Assembly: GCA_020850475.1 (NCBI GenBank)
Contig: JADZEO010000027.1
Span: 1-58,463, forward strand
Source of the DNA: Bdellovibrionales bacterium
GTDB lineage: Bacteria > Bdellovibrionota > Bdellovibrionia > Bdellovibrionales > UBA1609
Direction: 5' to 3'
Length of the DNA: 58,463 nucleotides
Shown: positions 26,623 to 35,288 of the stretch, one piece after another
Layout: each line of letters opens with the position of its first letter
Position numbering within the stretch: position 1 is the stretch's first letter
Position numbers and translations under genes: made by a program
Notes under the pieces: generated by a model
The model's input: the letters and a program-made list of their open reading frames with translations, nothing else
The model's database searches: none
Told to the model about the DNA's origin: nothing

Positions 26623-27945
26623 TTAAGGCTCAGCCTCTGGACTTTGGGCTTTGTTGGCGTCCGCCGTGGGCGGGGTGGGAGCGCTCTTCAGCTTAGGCTT
26701 GTCATACCAGCCGGTCGACAACAGGGTTTTGTTATAGGCTTCCACGGTTTGCCGAACCATTTTTTCCATATCAAAAAGGTTGAGAATCTTATTGCGCGCA
26801 TTTTCACCAATTTCGCGAGCCGGGAGTTGGTCGGAAAAAATTTGAACTAAGAGATTGCTCAAGCCGTGGACATCCGCCGGCCGCACCAAAAAGCCATCGC
26901 GACCGTCTTCCACAATCGTCGTCATGGGAGACACTTCCGATCCTATAATGACTTTCTTCTGCGCCATCGCTTCCAGCAAACTGGGTTCAAACCCCGAGGT
27001 GCGTGAGCTGATGTTCACAAACACGTCGGCCAGCGCGATGTAATCAGGAAGGGCCACATTAGGAATAGCACCGGTAAAGATCACCTTGCTGGCCAAGGCC
27101 AGATTGAGCATTTCAAATTCAATTTCTTTTTTAAGGGGTCCATGTCCCACGATGATCATTCGCGACGAAGGCTTTTTGACGGCAACTCGTTCGAAGGCCC
27201 GCAGCAAGTTGCGCATTTCGCCAATTTCCGTCATATCGGTAATCGTCACGACCGTGAGCGCATTTCCTGGCAGTCCCAACTTCTTGCGCAGCTCATCTGA
27301 CTTTTCGCGAGGCGAGAGGTCGGTGATCTCGATTCCGTAGGGCACCCGATAGGTGCGCATCTCGGGAAACAAATAATAACGTTCGAGAGCGATCATTTGT
27401 TGAGGGCTGGTCACGAAGACCGCGTCGGCGGTGTTCAAGAGCGGTCGATCTTTTCCGTAGTAGCCCACGATGTACTTGACGCTCACCATAGCGGCGGTTC
27501 GCAACACGCCGGTCAGAGTTTCCTGGGCCATGCCCATGATCGCAAACAACTCCGCCATATGAGTGGCGTCGACGTCGTAGGCCATCGCGACCCGAAAGTT
27601 TTTTCGTCGTTTGCCAATCAAATACCCCGCGCGATCAATGCTATGGACCAGATGAAAGGGATTTTGCTGATGAAGCGAAGCAAATTTATTCCTCACCAGC
27701 TCAGGAAAGGCTTCAATCGAATGAGAGGTGCCTTCGCCTAAGAAAAAGGCCATCACATTGTCCTGTTGAATCTCCTTCTTGCCTTGGGGATTTTTCCAGG
27801 AGAGGACGGTGACCTGGTGTCCGCTTTCCACTAAACGCCGAGCGATGGGCCACAAAAAGCCATGGTCGGCGGCTCGGCCGAGGATCGGGAATTTCTGCGA
27901 AACCATGCAAATGTTAAGCTTGTCGGGAAGCGGAACCTTGGCCAT
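26623..27945 (-). CDS. GT4-type glycosyltransferase
   Basis: The 440-residue protein has a GT-B layout: an N-terminal domain opening KLNICMVSQKFPILGRAADHG with a LVHSIDRAGYLIG segment, and a C-terminal nucleotide-sugar domain with VVTITDMTEIGEMRNLLRAFE, MIIVGHGPLKKEIE, VIFTGAIPN and SRTSGFEPSLLEAMAQ. The first Glu of the usual EX7E motif is Ser here, but FEPSLLEA keeps the rest. The C-terminus ends in a Pro/Ala-rich tail. It is the last gene of a leftward operon from gdhA, 47 bases after another glycosyltransferase gene. Sugar donor and acceptor are unknown; a surface glycan role is an inference. Confidence 0.8.
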   Translation of the reverse strand: MAKVPLPDKLNICMVSQKFPILGRAADHGFLWPIARRLVESGHQVTVLSWKNPQGKKEIQQDNVMAFFLGEGTSHSIEAFPELVRNKFASLHQQNPFHLVHSIDRAGYLIGKRRKNFRVAMAYDVDATHMAELFAIMGMAQETLTGVLRTAAMVSVKYIVGYYGKDRPLLNTADAVFVTSPQQMIALERYYLFPEMRTYRVPYGIEITDLSPREKSDELRKKLGLPGNALTVVTITDMTEIGEMRNLLRAFERVAVKKPSSRMIIVGHGPLKKEIEFEMLNLALASKVIFTGAIPNVALPDYIALADVFVNISSRTSGFEPSLLEAMAQKKVIIGSEVSPMTTIVEDGRDGFLVRPADVHGLSNLLVQIFSDQLPAREIGENARNKILNLFDMEKMVRQTVEAYNKTLLSTGWYDKPKLKSAPTPPTADANKAQSPEAEP

Positions 27946-27992
27946 GTCGTCAATTATGCCAGTAGCTCACCGCATTCGCCAATGGCCGAGTG

Positions 27993-29093
27993 CTACCGAC
28001 CTGCCGAGTACAACCGGTTCAGGACATTGGTCGCTTGGTCGGTCATCAGCGGGGCGATGCCCTCAAGAGCGAGTCTCAGGCGTTGCCGGGTTTGCTCCTC
28101 ATCCACCAGGGACTCGAGGTGGCTGGCGATGTCACTTGTTTCGCGCGAACAGATCAAGGCGGACTGGTCATTCAACCACGGGAAGGGATCAAAGGTGGCC
28201 TGCATCGAGTTAATGAGAATGGGCTTCGAAAAAGTATGGGCGGCGTGCAGGGTGGCAGTTGATTGAAAAGACTCCAGCTTGAGGGTTGCGGTCATGATCG
28301 CCGCAGCCCCTTCGAGCAGATCAAAAGTTTGAGTGAGGTCGATTGAGCCCGTAAAAAAAATGCGACTATCGAGAGCTGCGGCCCGCCACCGGGCCCTCCA
28401 CTCCGCCGTATTTTTAAAGCCGAGATCTTCCAGGCGCCCGCCAATCACGACCTTCCAGTTGGGACGGGTCCGAAAAACCTGCAAGAGGATTTCCAGCAGA
28501 TCGATCGGGTTTTCATGTTCGCTCAGCGGACCGGGCACAAAAAGATAGGGGTCGAAAGCGGGCGGCAAAATTTCAGTTTTGGTCGCAAAGGGACGGCGGC
28601 CATCGAACAGCAAAAGAGTTTCCACTCGCGGCTGCAGCCCCGGCTGGGCGGTCAAACGATTGCGGTGACTTTCGCTGGCGACCGTAACCGCATCGACGGT
28701 CGCAGCTTGAAACATCCAGTTTCCACGAGGAAATTGCCAAAAGGAAGCCACCACCCGAGGACGTGGAAGCATAGGAAAAGCACTGGGCACCAAGGGCAGG
28801 CTGTACCACAGGGCTTTTGGTTTAGGAGGTGGAAGCAAATGCAAAACTTCCGGTCGCCAGTCAAACCAGACGGGAAACAACTTAGGGACTTCCAGCAAGG
28901 ACCAGCGCCGAAAAATCTGCAAGACTTCCACGCGAGAGTGAAAATCCGGAAAGTCCTGGTGACGGTGAGGCCCCGTGAGTAATTTGATTTCATGTTGGCA
29001 TTCCGCCAGGAGATTGGCCAAACGCCACCCGAGAAGACTCTCTGGATCGGGTGCGGGAGGCAGACTGGGAACTACGAGTAAAATACGCGCCAT
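27993..29093 (-). CDS. Glycosyltransferase (GT-B fold)
   Basis: The 366-residue protein starts MARILLVVPSLPPAPDPES and has the open layout of family 1/4 glycosyltransferases. The C-terminal half carries FDPYLFVPGP, PNWKVVIGGRLEDLGF, FFTGSIDLTQTFDLLEG and KLESFQSTATLHAA, where the donor-site Glu pair is partly preserved. It lies 17 bases downstream of the Nudix gene and 47 bases upstream of the second glycosyltransferase, so it is in one operon. Weak motif conservation makes substrate prediction impossible. Confidence 0.7.
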   Translation of the reverse strand: MARILLVVPSLPPAPDPESLLGWRLANLLAECQHEIKLLTGPHRHQDFPDFHSRVEVLQIFRRWSLLEVPKLFPVWFDWRPEVLHLLPPPKPKALWYSLPLVPSAFPMLPRPRVVASFWQFPRGNWMFQAATVDAVTVASESHRNRLTAQPGLQPRVETLLLFDGRRPFATKTEILPPAFDPYLFVPGPLSEHENPIDLLEILLQVFRTRPNWKVVIGGRLEDLGFKNTAEWRARWRAAALDSRIFFTGSIDLTQTFDLLEGAAAIMTATLKLESFQSTATLHAAHTFSKPILINSMQATFDPFPWLNDQSALICSRETSDIASHLESLVDEEQTRQRLRLALEGIAPLMTDQATNVLNRLYSAGR

Positions 29094-29110
29094 CGACTAA
29101 TGGTTGTATG

Positions 29111-29524
29111 CTAAGGCAAGAGTTGGCGCAATCTCGGGAGCACGGCGCGATTGGCTTCTGGCAGCTCGAGCCGCGGCAAATCCTCTAAAGATGCCCACTG
29201 GAGCTCCTGATGGTGGACGGCCTTGGGCTCGCCTCGCCAATACAGCACCTCATAGAACATCAGGAGCAAGTTGGTTTCGCCATACTTGTGACTCGAAACA
29301 AACAGCAGGCGTCCGACGTCAGCATCGATGCCGAGCTCTTCGTGCAATTCACGCTTAAGGGCGTGAATGGGGTCTTCGCCGGGTTCAACTTTGCCGCCAG
29401 GAAACTCCCAAACACCCGCCATGCTGCCGTCGGGGCGCAGGCCCAACAGGAGATTTCCGTTCTTACGAATGAGTCCGGTTACCACCGGTATCCAAGTCGG
29501 GCGTTTGACTTTTTTGGGTGGCAT
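29111..29524 (-). CDS. Nudix hydrolase (MutT-like)
   Basis: The 137-residue protein contains a full Nudix box, GGKVEPGEDPIHALKRELHEELGI, spanning roughly residues 43-66, matching GX5EX7REUXEEXGU. The N-terminal PPKKVKRPTWIPVVTGLIRKNG and the strand order are those of MutT-type 8-oxo-dGTP diphosphatases, which remove oxidised nucleotides. Other small Nudix enzymes are possible. It begins 3 bases after the pyrD stop and is translated within the same operon. Confidence 0.85.
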   Translation of the reverse strand: MPPKKVKRPTWIPVVTGLIRKNGNLLLGLRPDGSMAGVWEFPGGKVEPGEDPIHALKRELHEELGIDADVGRLLFVSSHKYGETNLLLMFYEVLYWRGEPKAVHHQELQWASLEDLPRLELPEANRAVLPRLRQLLP

Positions 29525-29527
29525 AGC

Positions 29528-30556
29528 CTAACCCTTTAGGCCGGGGCTAAGATCCGCCTGGTCTGCGACTTGGCGAAAAAAGAAGGGACCGTTGAAAACC
29601 AGTGCCGAATAAACTTGCACGAGGTTGGCCCCCATTCGCAGGCGCTCAAAAACATCTGTGGGACTCATCACACCACCCGAGGAAACAATCAATTTGCCTT
29701 TGCGTCGCTCGCCCAAATAATCAATCGTGTGAGTCAGTAGCTCCTTGGAACGTTTTGCCAAGGGCAAACCCGAAACACCCCCGTCGCTGGGGAAGCGCAA
29801 GCCTTCGCGCATACCAATACTGGTGTTGGTTAAAATCCAACCGTCGATATTGAGGTTAAGTGAAATATCCAAAACCTTCTTTAGCTCTTCGTTGGTGATA
29901 TCAGGGCTCACTTTGAGGAGCAGCGGAACGGGTTGGTCCGAAGATCGAGAGCCCATATTTTCGTGGCTGGCTTTAACCAAGGGTTCCAGAAAGCGCTGCA
30001 AATTTTCCGGCTGCAAAAGCTCTCTCAAACCTTCGGTATTCGGACTGCTGATGTTAATGACGAAAGCGTCCGCGGAATCGCCCAGCGCTTTCATACAGGC
30101 AATGTAATCTTCGTGGGCCGCTTCGAGTTTAGTCTCTCGATTCTTGCCGATATTGACAAAGATCGGAGTGAAATGCGGCTGGTAAAGGCCCTTTAATTGG
30201 CGGGCCACGAACTCCGCTCCGCGATTTGGAAAACCCATCTTATTCCAAACCGCATGGGCCCGTTTATCCCGATCAAGAATTTTTCCGCCATTGCCATCTT
30301 GGGGCCGAGGAGTGACGGTGCCCACTTCAATAAATCCGGCCCCGAGAGTCCACCAGCCATCAATGCATTCGGCATTTTTGTCGACCCCTCCGGCAATTCC
30401 GAGAGGGTTAGTAAAATCGAGGTCGCGCCATGCAAAGGGCGACCACGTCAGAGTTTGAAGTGGTTTAAAGCGTCCATAGGTGTTCAGGAAAAGTGGCCCC
30501 CATTTGTGGGCCACTTGTGGCGAGAGCCAAAGCCAAGGCTTAAGCCGCTCTACCAA
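29528..30556 (-). CDS. pyrD: Quinone-dependent dihydroorotate dehydrogenase (class 2)
   Basis: The 342-residue flavoenzyme oxidises dihydroorotate to orotate and passes electrons to quinones at the inner membrane. The N-terminal amphipathic helix (LKPWLWLSPQVAHKWG) marks class 2. Conserved blocks are LGIAGGVDKNAECIDGWWTLG, VGTVTPRPQDGN, NKMGFPNRGAEF, NIGKNRE and VINISSPNTEGLRELL, with Ser as the class 2 catalytic base, and VSSGGVMSPTDVFERLRMGA near the end. The start TTG at 30556 overlaps the gdhA stop by 7 bases, indicating translational coupling. Confidence 0.95.
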   Translation of the reverse strand: MVERLKPWLWLSPQVAHKWGPLFLNTYGRFKPLQTLTWSPFAWRDLDFTNPLGIAGGVDKNAECIDGWWTLGAGFIEVGTVTPRPQDGNGGKILDRDKRAHAVWNKMGFPNRGAEFVARQLKGLYQPHFTPIFVNIGKNRETKLEAAHEDYIACMKALGDSADAFVINISSPNTEGLRELLQPENLQRFLEPLVKASHENMGSRSSDQPVPLLLKVSPDITNEELKKVLDISLNLNIDGWILTNTSIGMREGLRFPSDGGVSGLPLAKRSKELLTHTIDYLGERRKGKLIVSSGGVMSPTDVFERLRMGANLVQVYSALVFNGPFFFRQVADQADLSPGLKG

Positions 30557-31806
30557 GCTTGCCCCCGGAGTAACATGGCTTTTTCAAGTCGCTGAAGCGA
30601 AACCGCCATCGCTGAAACCCGCATGCTTTGCTTATTCTTAGATGCAAATTCCCAAACCTTATCAAACGAGCGATACATGATGGTCTTAAGCTTACTGCGA
30701 ACTTCTTCTTCTGACCAGAACAACCAGACAATATCTTGTACCCACTCGAAATAACTGACCACGACCCCCCCGCCGTTCGCGAGAATGTCGGGGACGACCA
30801 TACAACCGCGCTTGTTGAGGTAGTCGCTGGCGGCGGTCGTCATAGGACCATTGGCCCCCTCGACAATGATCTGGGCTTTGATGGATTCGACGTTCTCCTC
30901 GGTGATCACGCCATCGAGAGCGCAAGGGGCCAGGATGTCGACGTCCAAAGCGAGAAGCTCTTCGTTGTTGATAGCTTCGGCCTCTGGGAAACCTTTGATG
31001 AACTTGTTTTCTTTAGTGTAACGAACCAGATCCCCAATGTTGATACCGTTGGGGTTATAAAGAGCACCCGAAACATCGCTGACGCCCACCACTTTGGCAC
31101 CCAAGGCATAGGCTTCAATGGCGGCATGCATTCCCACTTTGCCAAAACCTTGGACCGCCAGCGTGGATCCCGAAAGCTTACGACCCATTGTCGCCAGGGC
31201 TTTTTCAATAATGTAAACCACACCCAAACCGGTTGCCGAATCCCGCCCCAGAGAACCGCCGATTTCGACCGGCTTACCCGTGACCACACCCGTGTTGGAG
31301 TAACCCATTTCGAGAGAGTAAGTGTCGAGCATCCACGCCATGGTTTGCGAATCAGTGCCCACATCCGGAGCCGGAATATCTTTGTCGGGTCCAATAAAAG
31401 TATTGAGTTCAGAGGTAAAACGCCGAGTGAGGTGCTCGAGCTCATTCTTAGAAAGTTTACCTGGATCGACTTGGATGCCGCCCTTGCCGCCACCCAGCGG
31501 GAGACCGAGGAGAGAATTTTTGAAGGTCATGAGCGCGGCCAGCCCGGCCACTTCACTCAAGGTTACCGACGGGTGATAGCGCAGTCCGCCCTTGAAGGGT
31601 CCCAGGGTTTGGTTGTGTTGAACCCGATAGCCCGAAAACATGTGAACTCGCCCGTCATCCATTTTTACGGGAACTCCGAGGATCAGGGCGCGGCGGGGGA
31701 CCTTGAGTCGTTCGTAAACATTGGGATTGAGTTTGATGACTTTAGCTGAATTATTGAGGGACTCAAGCATACTGCGATAGAGTGACCCTTCCATTAGACC
31801 TTCCAT
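30550..31806 (-). CDS. gdhA: Glu/Leu/Phe/Val family dehydrogenase (glutamate dehydrogenase)
   Basis: The 418-residue enzyme interconverts glutamate and 2-oxoglutarate. It has the catalytic Lys motif PLGGGKGGIQVDP, GGLRYHPSVTLSEVAGLAALMTFKN, DIPAPDVGTDSQTMAWMLD and the NAD(P) Rossmann segment LAVQGFGKVGMHAA. Length and the lack of an N-terminal extension fit the small hexameric NAD-type enzymes. The start at 31806 has GGAG about nine bases upstream. It heads an operon with pyrD, a Nudix gene and two glycosyltransferases. The 213-bp gap to the divergent heptose kinase gene must hold both promoters. Confidence 0.93.
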   Translation of the reverse strand: MEGLMEGSLYRSMLESLNNSAKVIKLNPNVYERLKVPRRALILGVPVKMDDGRVHMFSGYRVQHNQTLGPFKGGLRYHPSVTLSEVAGLAALMTFKNSLLGLPLGGGKGGIQVDPGKLSKNELEHLTRRFTSELNTFIGPDKDIPAPDVGTDSQTMAWMLDTYSLEMGYSNTGVVTGKPVEIGGSLGRDSATGLGVVYIIEKALATMGRKLSGSTLAVQGFGKVGMHAAIEAYALGAKVVGVSDVSGALYNPNGINIGDLVRYTKENKFIKGFPEAEAINNEELLALDVDILAPCALDGVITEENVESIKAQIIVEGANGPMTTAASDYLNKRGCMVVPDILANGGGVVVSYFEWVQDIVWLFWSEEEVRSKLKTIMYRSFDKVWEFASKNKQSMRVSAMAVSLQRLEKAMLLRGQAW

Positions 31807-32019
31807 TTGCGAATACTCCTAGAACAAGAAAGAATGTTCATGAATCCTTAATTTATTCATCGACTCTGCACCCGTTGAGAGAGGGAGACAACCAAAATTT
31901 TTTCAGGGCGAAGAGCGAAATTAACCTGCAAAAACAGGAGGTAACCAGAACTCGACGCACCTCACTAGGACGGTCCAGGCCAGTGACTCTGCAGGGGATT
32001 ATGGTATCTCTTTAAGCTT

Positions 32020-33060
32020 ATGAATATTAAAGCGGTGGATCATTCTCTTCTCAGGTCAGCAATCAACAAATTGCTCCCCCAAATTCAACGACTCACTGGC
32101 CGACGTCTGCTCATCGTTGGTGACGTGGGTCTGGATGAGTACGTGATGGGGGAGGTTCGCCGCATTAGCCCCGAGGCTCCGGTTCCGGTCCTTGAGGTCC
32201 GTCAGGAAGATCGCCGATTGGGGCTCGCCACCAATGTGGCGCAGAATGTATCGGCTCTCGGGGGGATTCCACTTCTCGTCGGAGTAGTTGGTAAAGATCG
32301 AACCTGTGATGAACTCAAAGCCCTTTTGCAAGAGCAGCACGTACCGGTGGATTACCTGGTTGTCGATGAGGGACGTCCGACCACTCGAAAGCTGCGGGTG
32401 ATGTCGGGCCATCACCATTTGGTGCGAGTGGACTACGAGCATCGCCGCTTCCTCTCGGCGGAAGTCGAAAAGCGTCTGCTCAATCAGGTCAGTGCTCTTT
32501 TGGCCGATGCCGATGGTCTCATCCTCCAGGATTACGCCAAGGGCGTGGTCAGCGAACGTTGCGCTCAGGAGTTGATTCGCATGTGTCGGAAGGCGGGCAA
32601 GCCCGTTCTGGTCGACCCTAATCGCCAGACTCCGGCCCATTACTATCGAGGGGCTGATCTGATGACGCCCAATCGCGACGAGGCTTACGATCTCTCTGGT
32701 CTTGATTTTGATGACCTTCGTGATCGGGGGGATTCGCTCTTACAAGTTGGTCAGGCGTTGCTCAAGAATCTTGAACTCAAAAGCTTGATTGTCACTCGTG
32801 GAAAAGAAGGCATGAGTCTCTTTGATGGCGGTGAGGTGGTGGAGTTACCCACCTATGCGCGACAGGTTTTTGATGTCACTGGGGCAGGTGATACCGTGAT
32901 TGCGGCAGTGGCCCTTGCTTGGCTCGCGGGCTTCACTTTGTCCGAAGCTTGTATTTTGGCCAACTTTGCCGCCGGCGTGGTGGTCGGAAAGGTCGGCTGT
33001 GTTCCTTGCAGCCAAAAAGAGCTCGTCGACTACATCAACCAAGTCTTAGGGGTCAACTAG
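32020..33060 (+). CDS. hldA: D-glycero-beta-D-manno-heptose-7-phosphate kinase
   Basis: The 346-residue PfkB-family kinase makes heptose-1,7-bisphosphate for the LPS inner core. It matches the RfaE domain I of HldE: IVGDVGLDEYVMGEVRRISPEAPVPVLEV, RRLGLATNVAQNVSALGG, RPTTRKLRVMSGHHHLVRVD and the catalytic motif DVTGAGDTVIAA. The adenylyltransferase domain of E. coli HldE is absent, so a separate HldC would be needed. It precedes rlmN with a 135-bp gap. No clear ribosome site precedes the ATG. Confidence 0.88.
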   Translation: MNIKAVDHSLLRSAINKLLPQIQRLTGRRLLIVGDVGLDEYVMGEVRRISPEAPVPVLEVRQEDRRLGLATNVAQNVSALGGIPLLVGVVGKDRTCDELKALLQEQHVPVDYLVVDEGRPTTRKLRVMSGHHHLVRVDYEHRRFLSAEVEKRLLNQVSALLADADGLILQDYAKGVVSERCAQELIRMCRKAGKPVLVDPNRQTPAHYYRGADLMTPNRDEAYDLSGLDFDDLRDRGDSLLQVGQALLKNLELKSLIVTRGKEGMSLFDGGEVVELPTYARQVFDVTGAGDTVIAAVALAWLAGFTLSEACILANFAAGVVVGKVGCVPCSQKELVDYINQVLGVN

Positions 33061-33195
33061 CACCCCCCTTTAGACTATACAAATATTTGAAATAAATAGC
33101 CTTTTACGGTACCCAATAATCTTCACTGAAGAGATGGGTTTAGTCCCCGATTTGTGGTATCTCCATCCTTTCGTGCCGTGCGTTAGTGTGAGGCG

Positions 33196-34245
33196 ATGGA
33201 TAAAGCTAAATTCTATGGGCTGACTCAGCCCGAACTTGAGCAGTACTTGGTGGGTCGCGGAAAACAAAAGTTCCGCGCTCAGCAACTTTTCCGTTGGATC
33301 TACGGCTTAAGGGTCGTCGATCCCGAACAAATGACCAACCTAGCAAAAGATTTTCGTCGTGAGCTGCCGCTGCTGTTTGATTTTTCTCTGCCCGCCATTG
33401 TGAAAGAATGGGTGAGCGACGACGGCACGAAGAAGTTTCTGTTTGATATGGGTCAAGGTCGGTCGGTCGAAGCCGTGCTCATTCCCTCACAAGATCGTCT
33501 CACTTTGTGCGTGTCCACCGAGGTGGGATGCAATATGGCTTGCCAGTTTTGCTACACCGGTAAGCAAAAGCTTTTGCGTCGACTCGAAGTTTGGGAAGTG
33601 GTCGGGCAGTTCGTTCAAGTTTCGGACCGCTTAGAACCGGGATCGCGAATTACCAACGTCGTGTTTATGGGAATGGGAGAACCGCTGGACAATCCTGAAG
33701 CGGTCTTTCGGGCAGTTGAAATTTGGCACAATCCCTGGGGCTATAATTTTTCCCTCAAGAAGGTGACGGTTTCAACTTCCGGTTTGGTACCGCAAATTCC
33801 GCTCGTCACCGCCAGTGGGACGCGCCTCGCGGTGAGTTTGAACGCCGCGACCGACGAAATTCGCGACCAAATCATGCCCATCAATCGCAAGTGGCCCTTG
33901 GCTGAGTTACTCGAAGCCTGTCGGCAACACGCTCGCGAGTCCAAGGACAAAGTCACCCTTGAGTATGTGCTCTTACGGGGCCTTAACGATTCCGTAGAGG
34001 ATGCGCGGCGGCTATTTCACCTTACCAAGAATGTTCCTTGCAAGATCAACATCATTCCGTTTAATGAACACCCGGATTCTGGTTTTGGGCGACCGGCGGA
34101 GTCGACCGTTGATGAGTTCCAAAAGGAACTCATGCGACTGGGGGCGCACGTTTTACGCCGCAAGACGATGGGTCGGGATATTTACGCCGCCTGCGGACAG
34201 TTGACGACGGCATATAAAAATCATCCGCAGCAGACTCAAATTTAG
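33196..34245 (+). CDS. rlmN: 23S rRNA/tRNA adenine-2 C-methyltransferase RlmN
   Basis: The 349-residue radical SAM enzyme methylates C2 of A2503 in 23S rRNA and of A37 in some tRNAs. The cluster motif CNMACQFC starts at Cys112. Other family blocks are QPELEQYLVGRGKQKFRAQQLFRWIYG at the N-terminus, TNVVFMGMGEPLDNPEAV, KVTVSTSGLVP and the C-terminal AACGQL carrying the second catalytic Cys. All key Cys are present, separating it from Cfr. It is upstream of a PfkB kinase gene by 22 bases and probably co-transcribed. Confidence 0.95.
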   Translation: MDKAKFYGLTQPELEQYLVGRGKQKFRAQQLFRWIYGLRVVDPEQMTNLAKDFRRELPLLFDFSLPAIVKEWVSDDGTKKFLFDMGQGRSVEAVLIPSQDRLTLCVSTEVGCNMACQFCYTGKQKLLRRLEVWEVVGQFVQVSDRLEPGSRITNVVFMGMGEPLDNPEAVFRAVEIWHNPWGYNFSLKKVTVSTSGLVPQIPLVTASGTRLAVSLNAATDEIRDQIMPINRKWPLAELLEACRQHARESKDKVTLEYVLLRGLNDSVEDARRLFHLTKNVPCKINIIPFNEHPDSGFGRPAESTVDEFQKELMRLGAHVLRRKTMGRDIYAACGQLTTAYKNHPQQTQI

Positions 34246-34267
34246 AACGAAAGGGTAGGGAGTGGAC

Positions 34268-35176
34268 ATGTCAGAAATTCTCGTCGTGGGAAGTGTCGCC
34301 TATGACACGATATCAACTCCGAGTGGACGAGTGGAAAACACCTTGGGCGGCAGCGCCAACTATTTTGCCCTCGCGGCGTCGTTGTACACGCAAATCAATG
34401 TCGTGGGTGTCGTCGGCCAAGACTACAAAAAAGAAGATCTCGATCTGTTTAAGAAACGACCCGTTTGTCTCGAGGGCCTCCAGCAGGTTCCCGGCAAGAC
34501 CTTTCATTGGGAGGGGCGCTACGAAGGAGATCTCAACGAAGCGATCACCTTAGAAACCCAACTCAACGTCTTCGAAAAATTTGATCCCACCCTGCCGAAA
34601 AATTATCGTCAATCGCACTTCGTATTTTTGGCCAACATTGATCCGATCTTGCAGCTCAAAGTCCTCGATCAAGTCGATAGCCCCAAGTTTGTGGCGTCAG
34701 ACACCATGAATTTTTGGATTCAATCAGCCAAAGAGAATTTGCGCAAGGTTTTGAGTCGCGTCGATTTGTTGTTGATTAACGAAAAAGAAGCCCAACAACT
34801 CACCGGCAATCGCAACACCATCCAAGCCGCTCGCGAAATCGTGGCGATGGGGCCGCGTGGGGTGGTCATCAAGCGCGGGGAATACGGCTTTGTGCTTTAT
34901 GCCGAAGAGCAATTTTTTATTTTGCCGGCCTACCCAGTGTCCTCAGTGGTTGATCCCACGGGAGCGGGTGACACCTTTGCTGGCGGATTTTTTGGCTACT
35001 TGGCCAAGATCGATTCCGCGTGGAATCTCCAACACCTCAAGCAGGCTTGCATTCACGGCTGTATCATGGCGAGCTTCACGGTCGAGGGATTCGGCGTAGC
35101 GGCACTTCGTCACCTCGACTGGCCAATGGTCGAGAAACGGATCGCCGATTACTATCAGGTCATCGCCTATCGCTAA
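34268..35176 (+). CDS. PfkB-family sugar/nucleoside kinase
   Basis: The ATG at 34268 (GGGAG six bases before) gives 302 residues; a GTG six bases earlier is equally in frame. The family signatures are LGGSANYFALAASLY near the start and DPTGAGDTFAGGFFGYLA near residue 240 with the catalytic Asp. The middle has DTMNFWIQSAKENLRKVL and LLLINEKEAQQLTGN. It is not a close match to ribokinase, fructokinase or adenosine kinase by eye, so the substrate stays open. It follows rlmN in the same direction. Confidence 0.85.
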   Translation: MSEILVVGSVAYDTISTPSGRVENTLGGSANYFALAASLYTQINVVGVVGQDYKKEDLDLFKKRPVCLEGLQQVPGKTFHWEGRYEGDLNEAITLETQLNVFEKFDPTLPKNYRQSHFVFLANIDPILQLKVLDQVDSPKFVASDTMNFWIQSAKENLRKVLSRVDLLLINEKEAQQLTGNRNTIQAAREIVAMGPRGVVIKRGEYGFVLYAEEQFFILPAYPVSSVVDPTGAGDTFAGGFFGYLAKIDSAWNLQHLKQACIHGCIMASFTVEGFGVAALRHLDWPMVEKRIADYYQVIAYR

Positions 35177-35288
35177 TTTTAAGCCATCTCGACTTGTCTT
35201 TAGTCGTGTTAATGGCACCCCAAGGGGTGTTTGAGGCCAAAATTTCGCACTTTTCCATTCATCGAATTTCCTGATTTTCCGATAGGTT

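Noticed and set aside
33120-33195. TGAAGAGA and CCCGATTT upstream of rlmN as a FliA promoter
   Set aside because: Both boxes have too many mismatches to stand out from chance.
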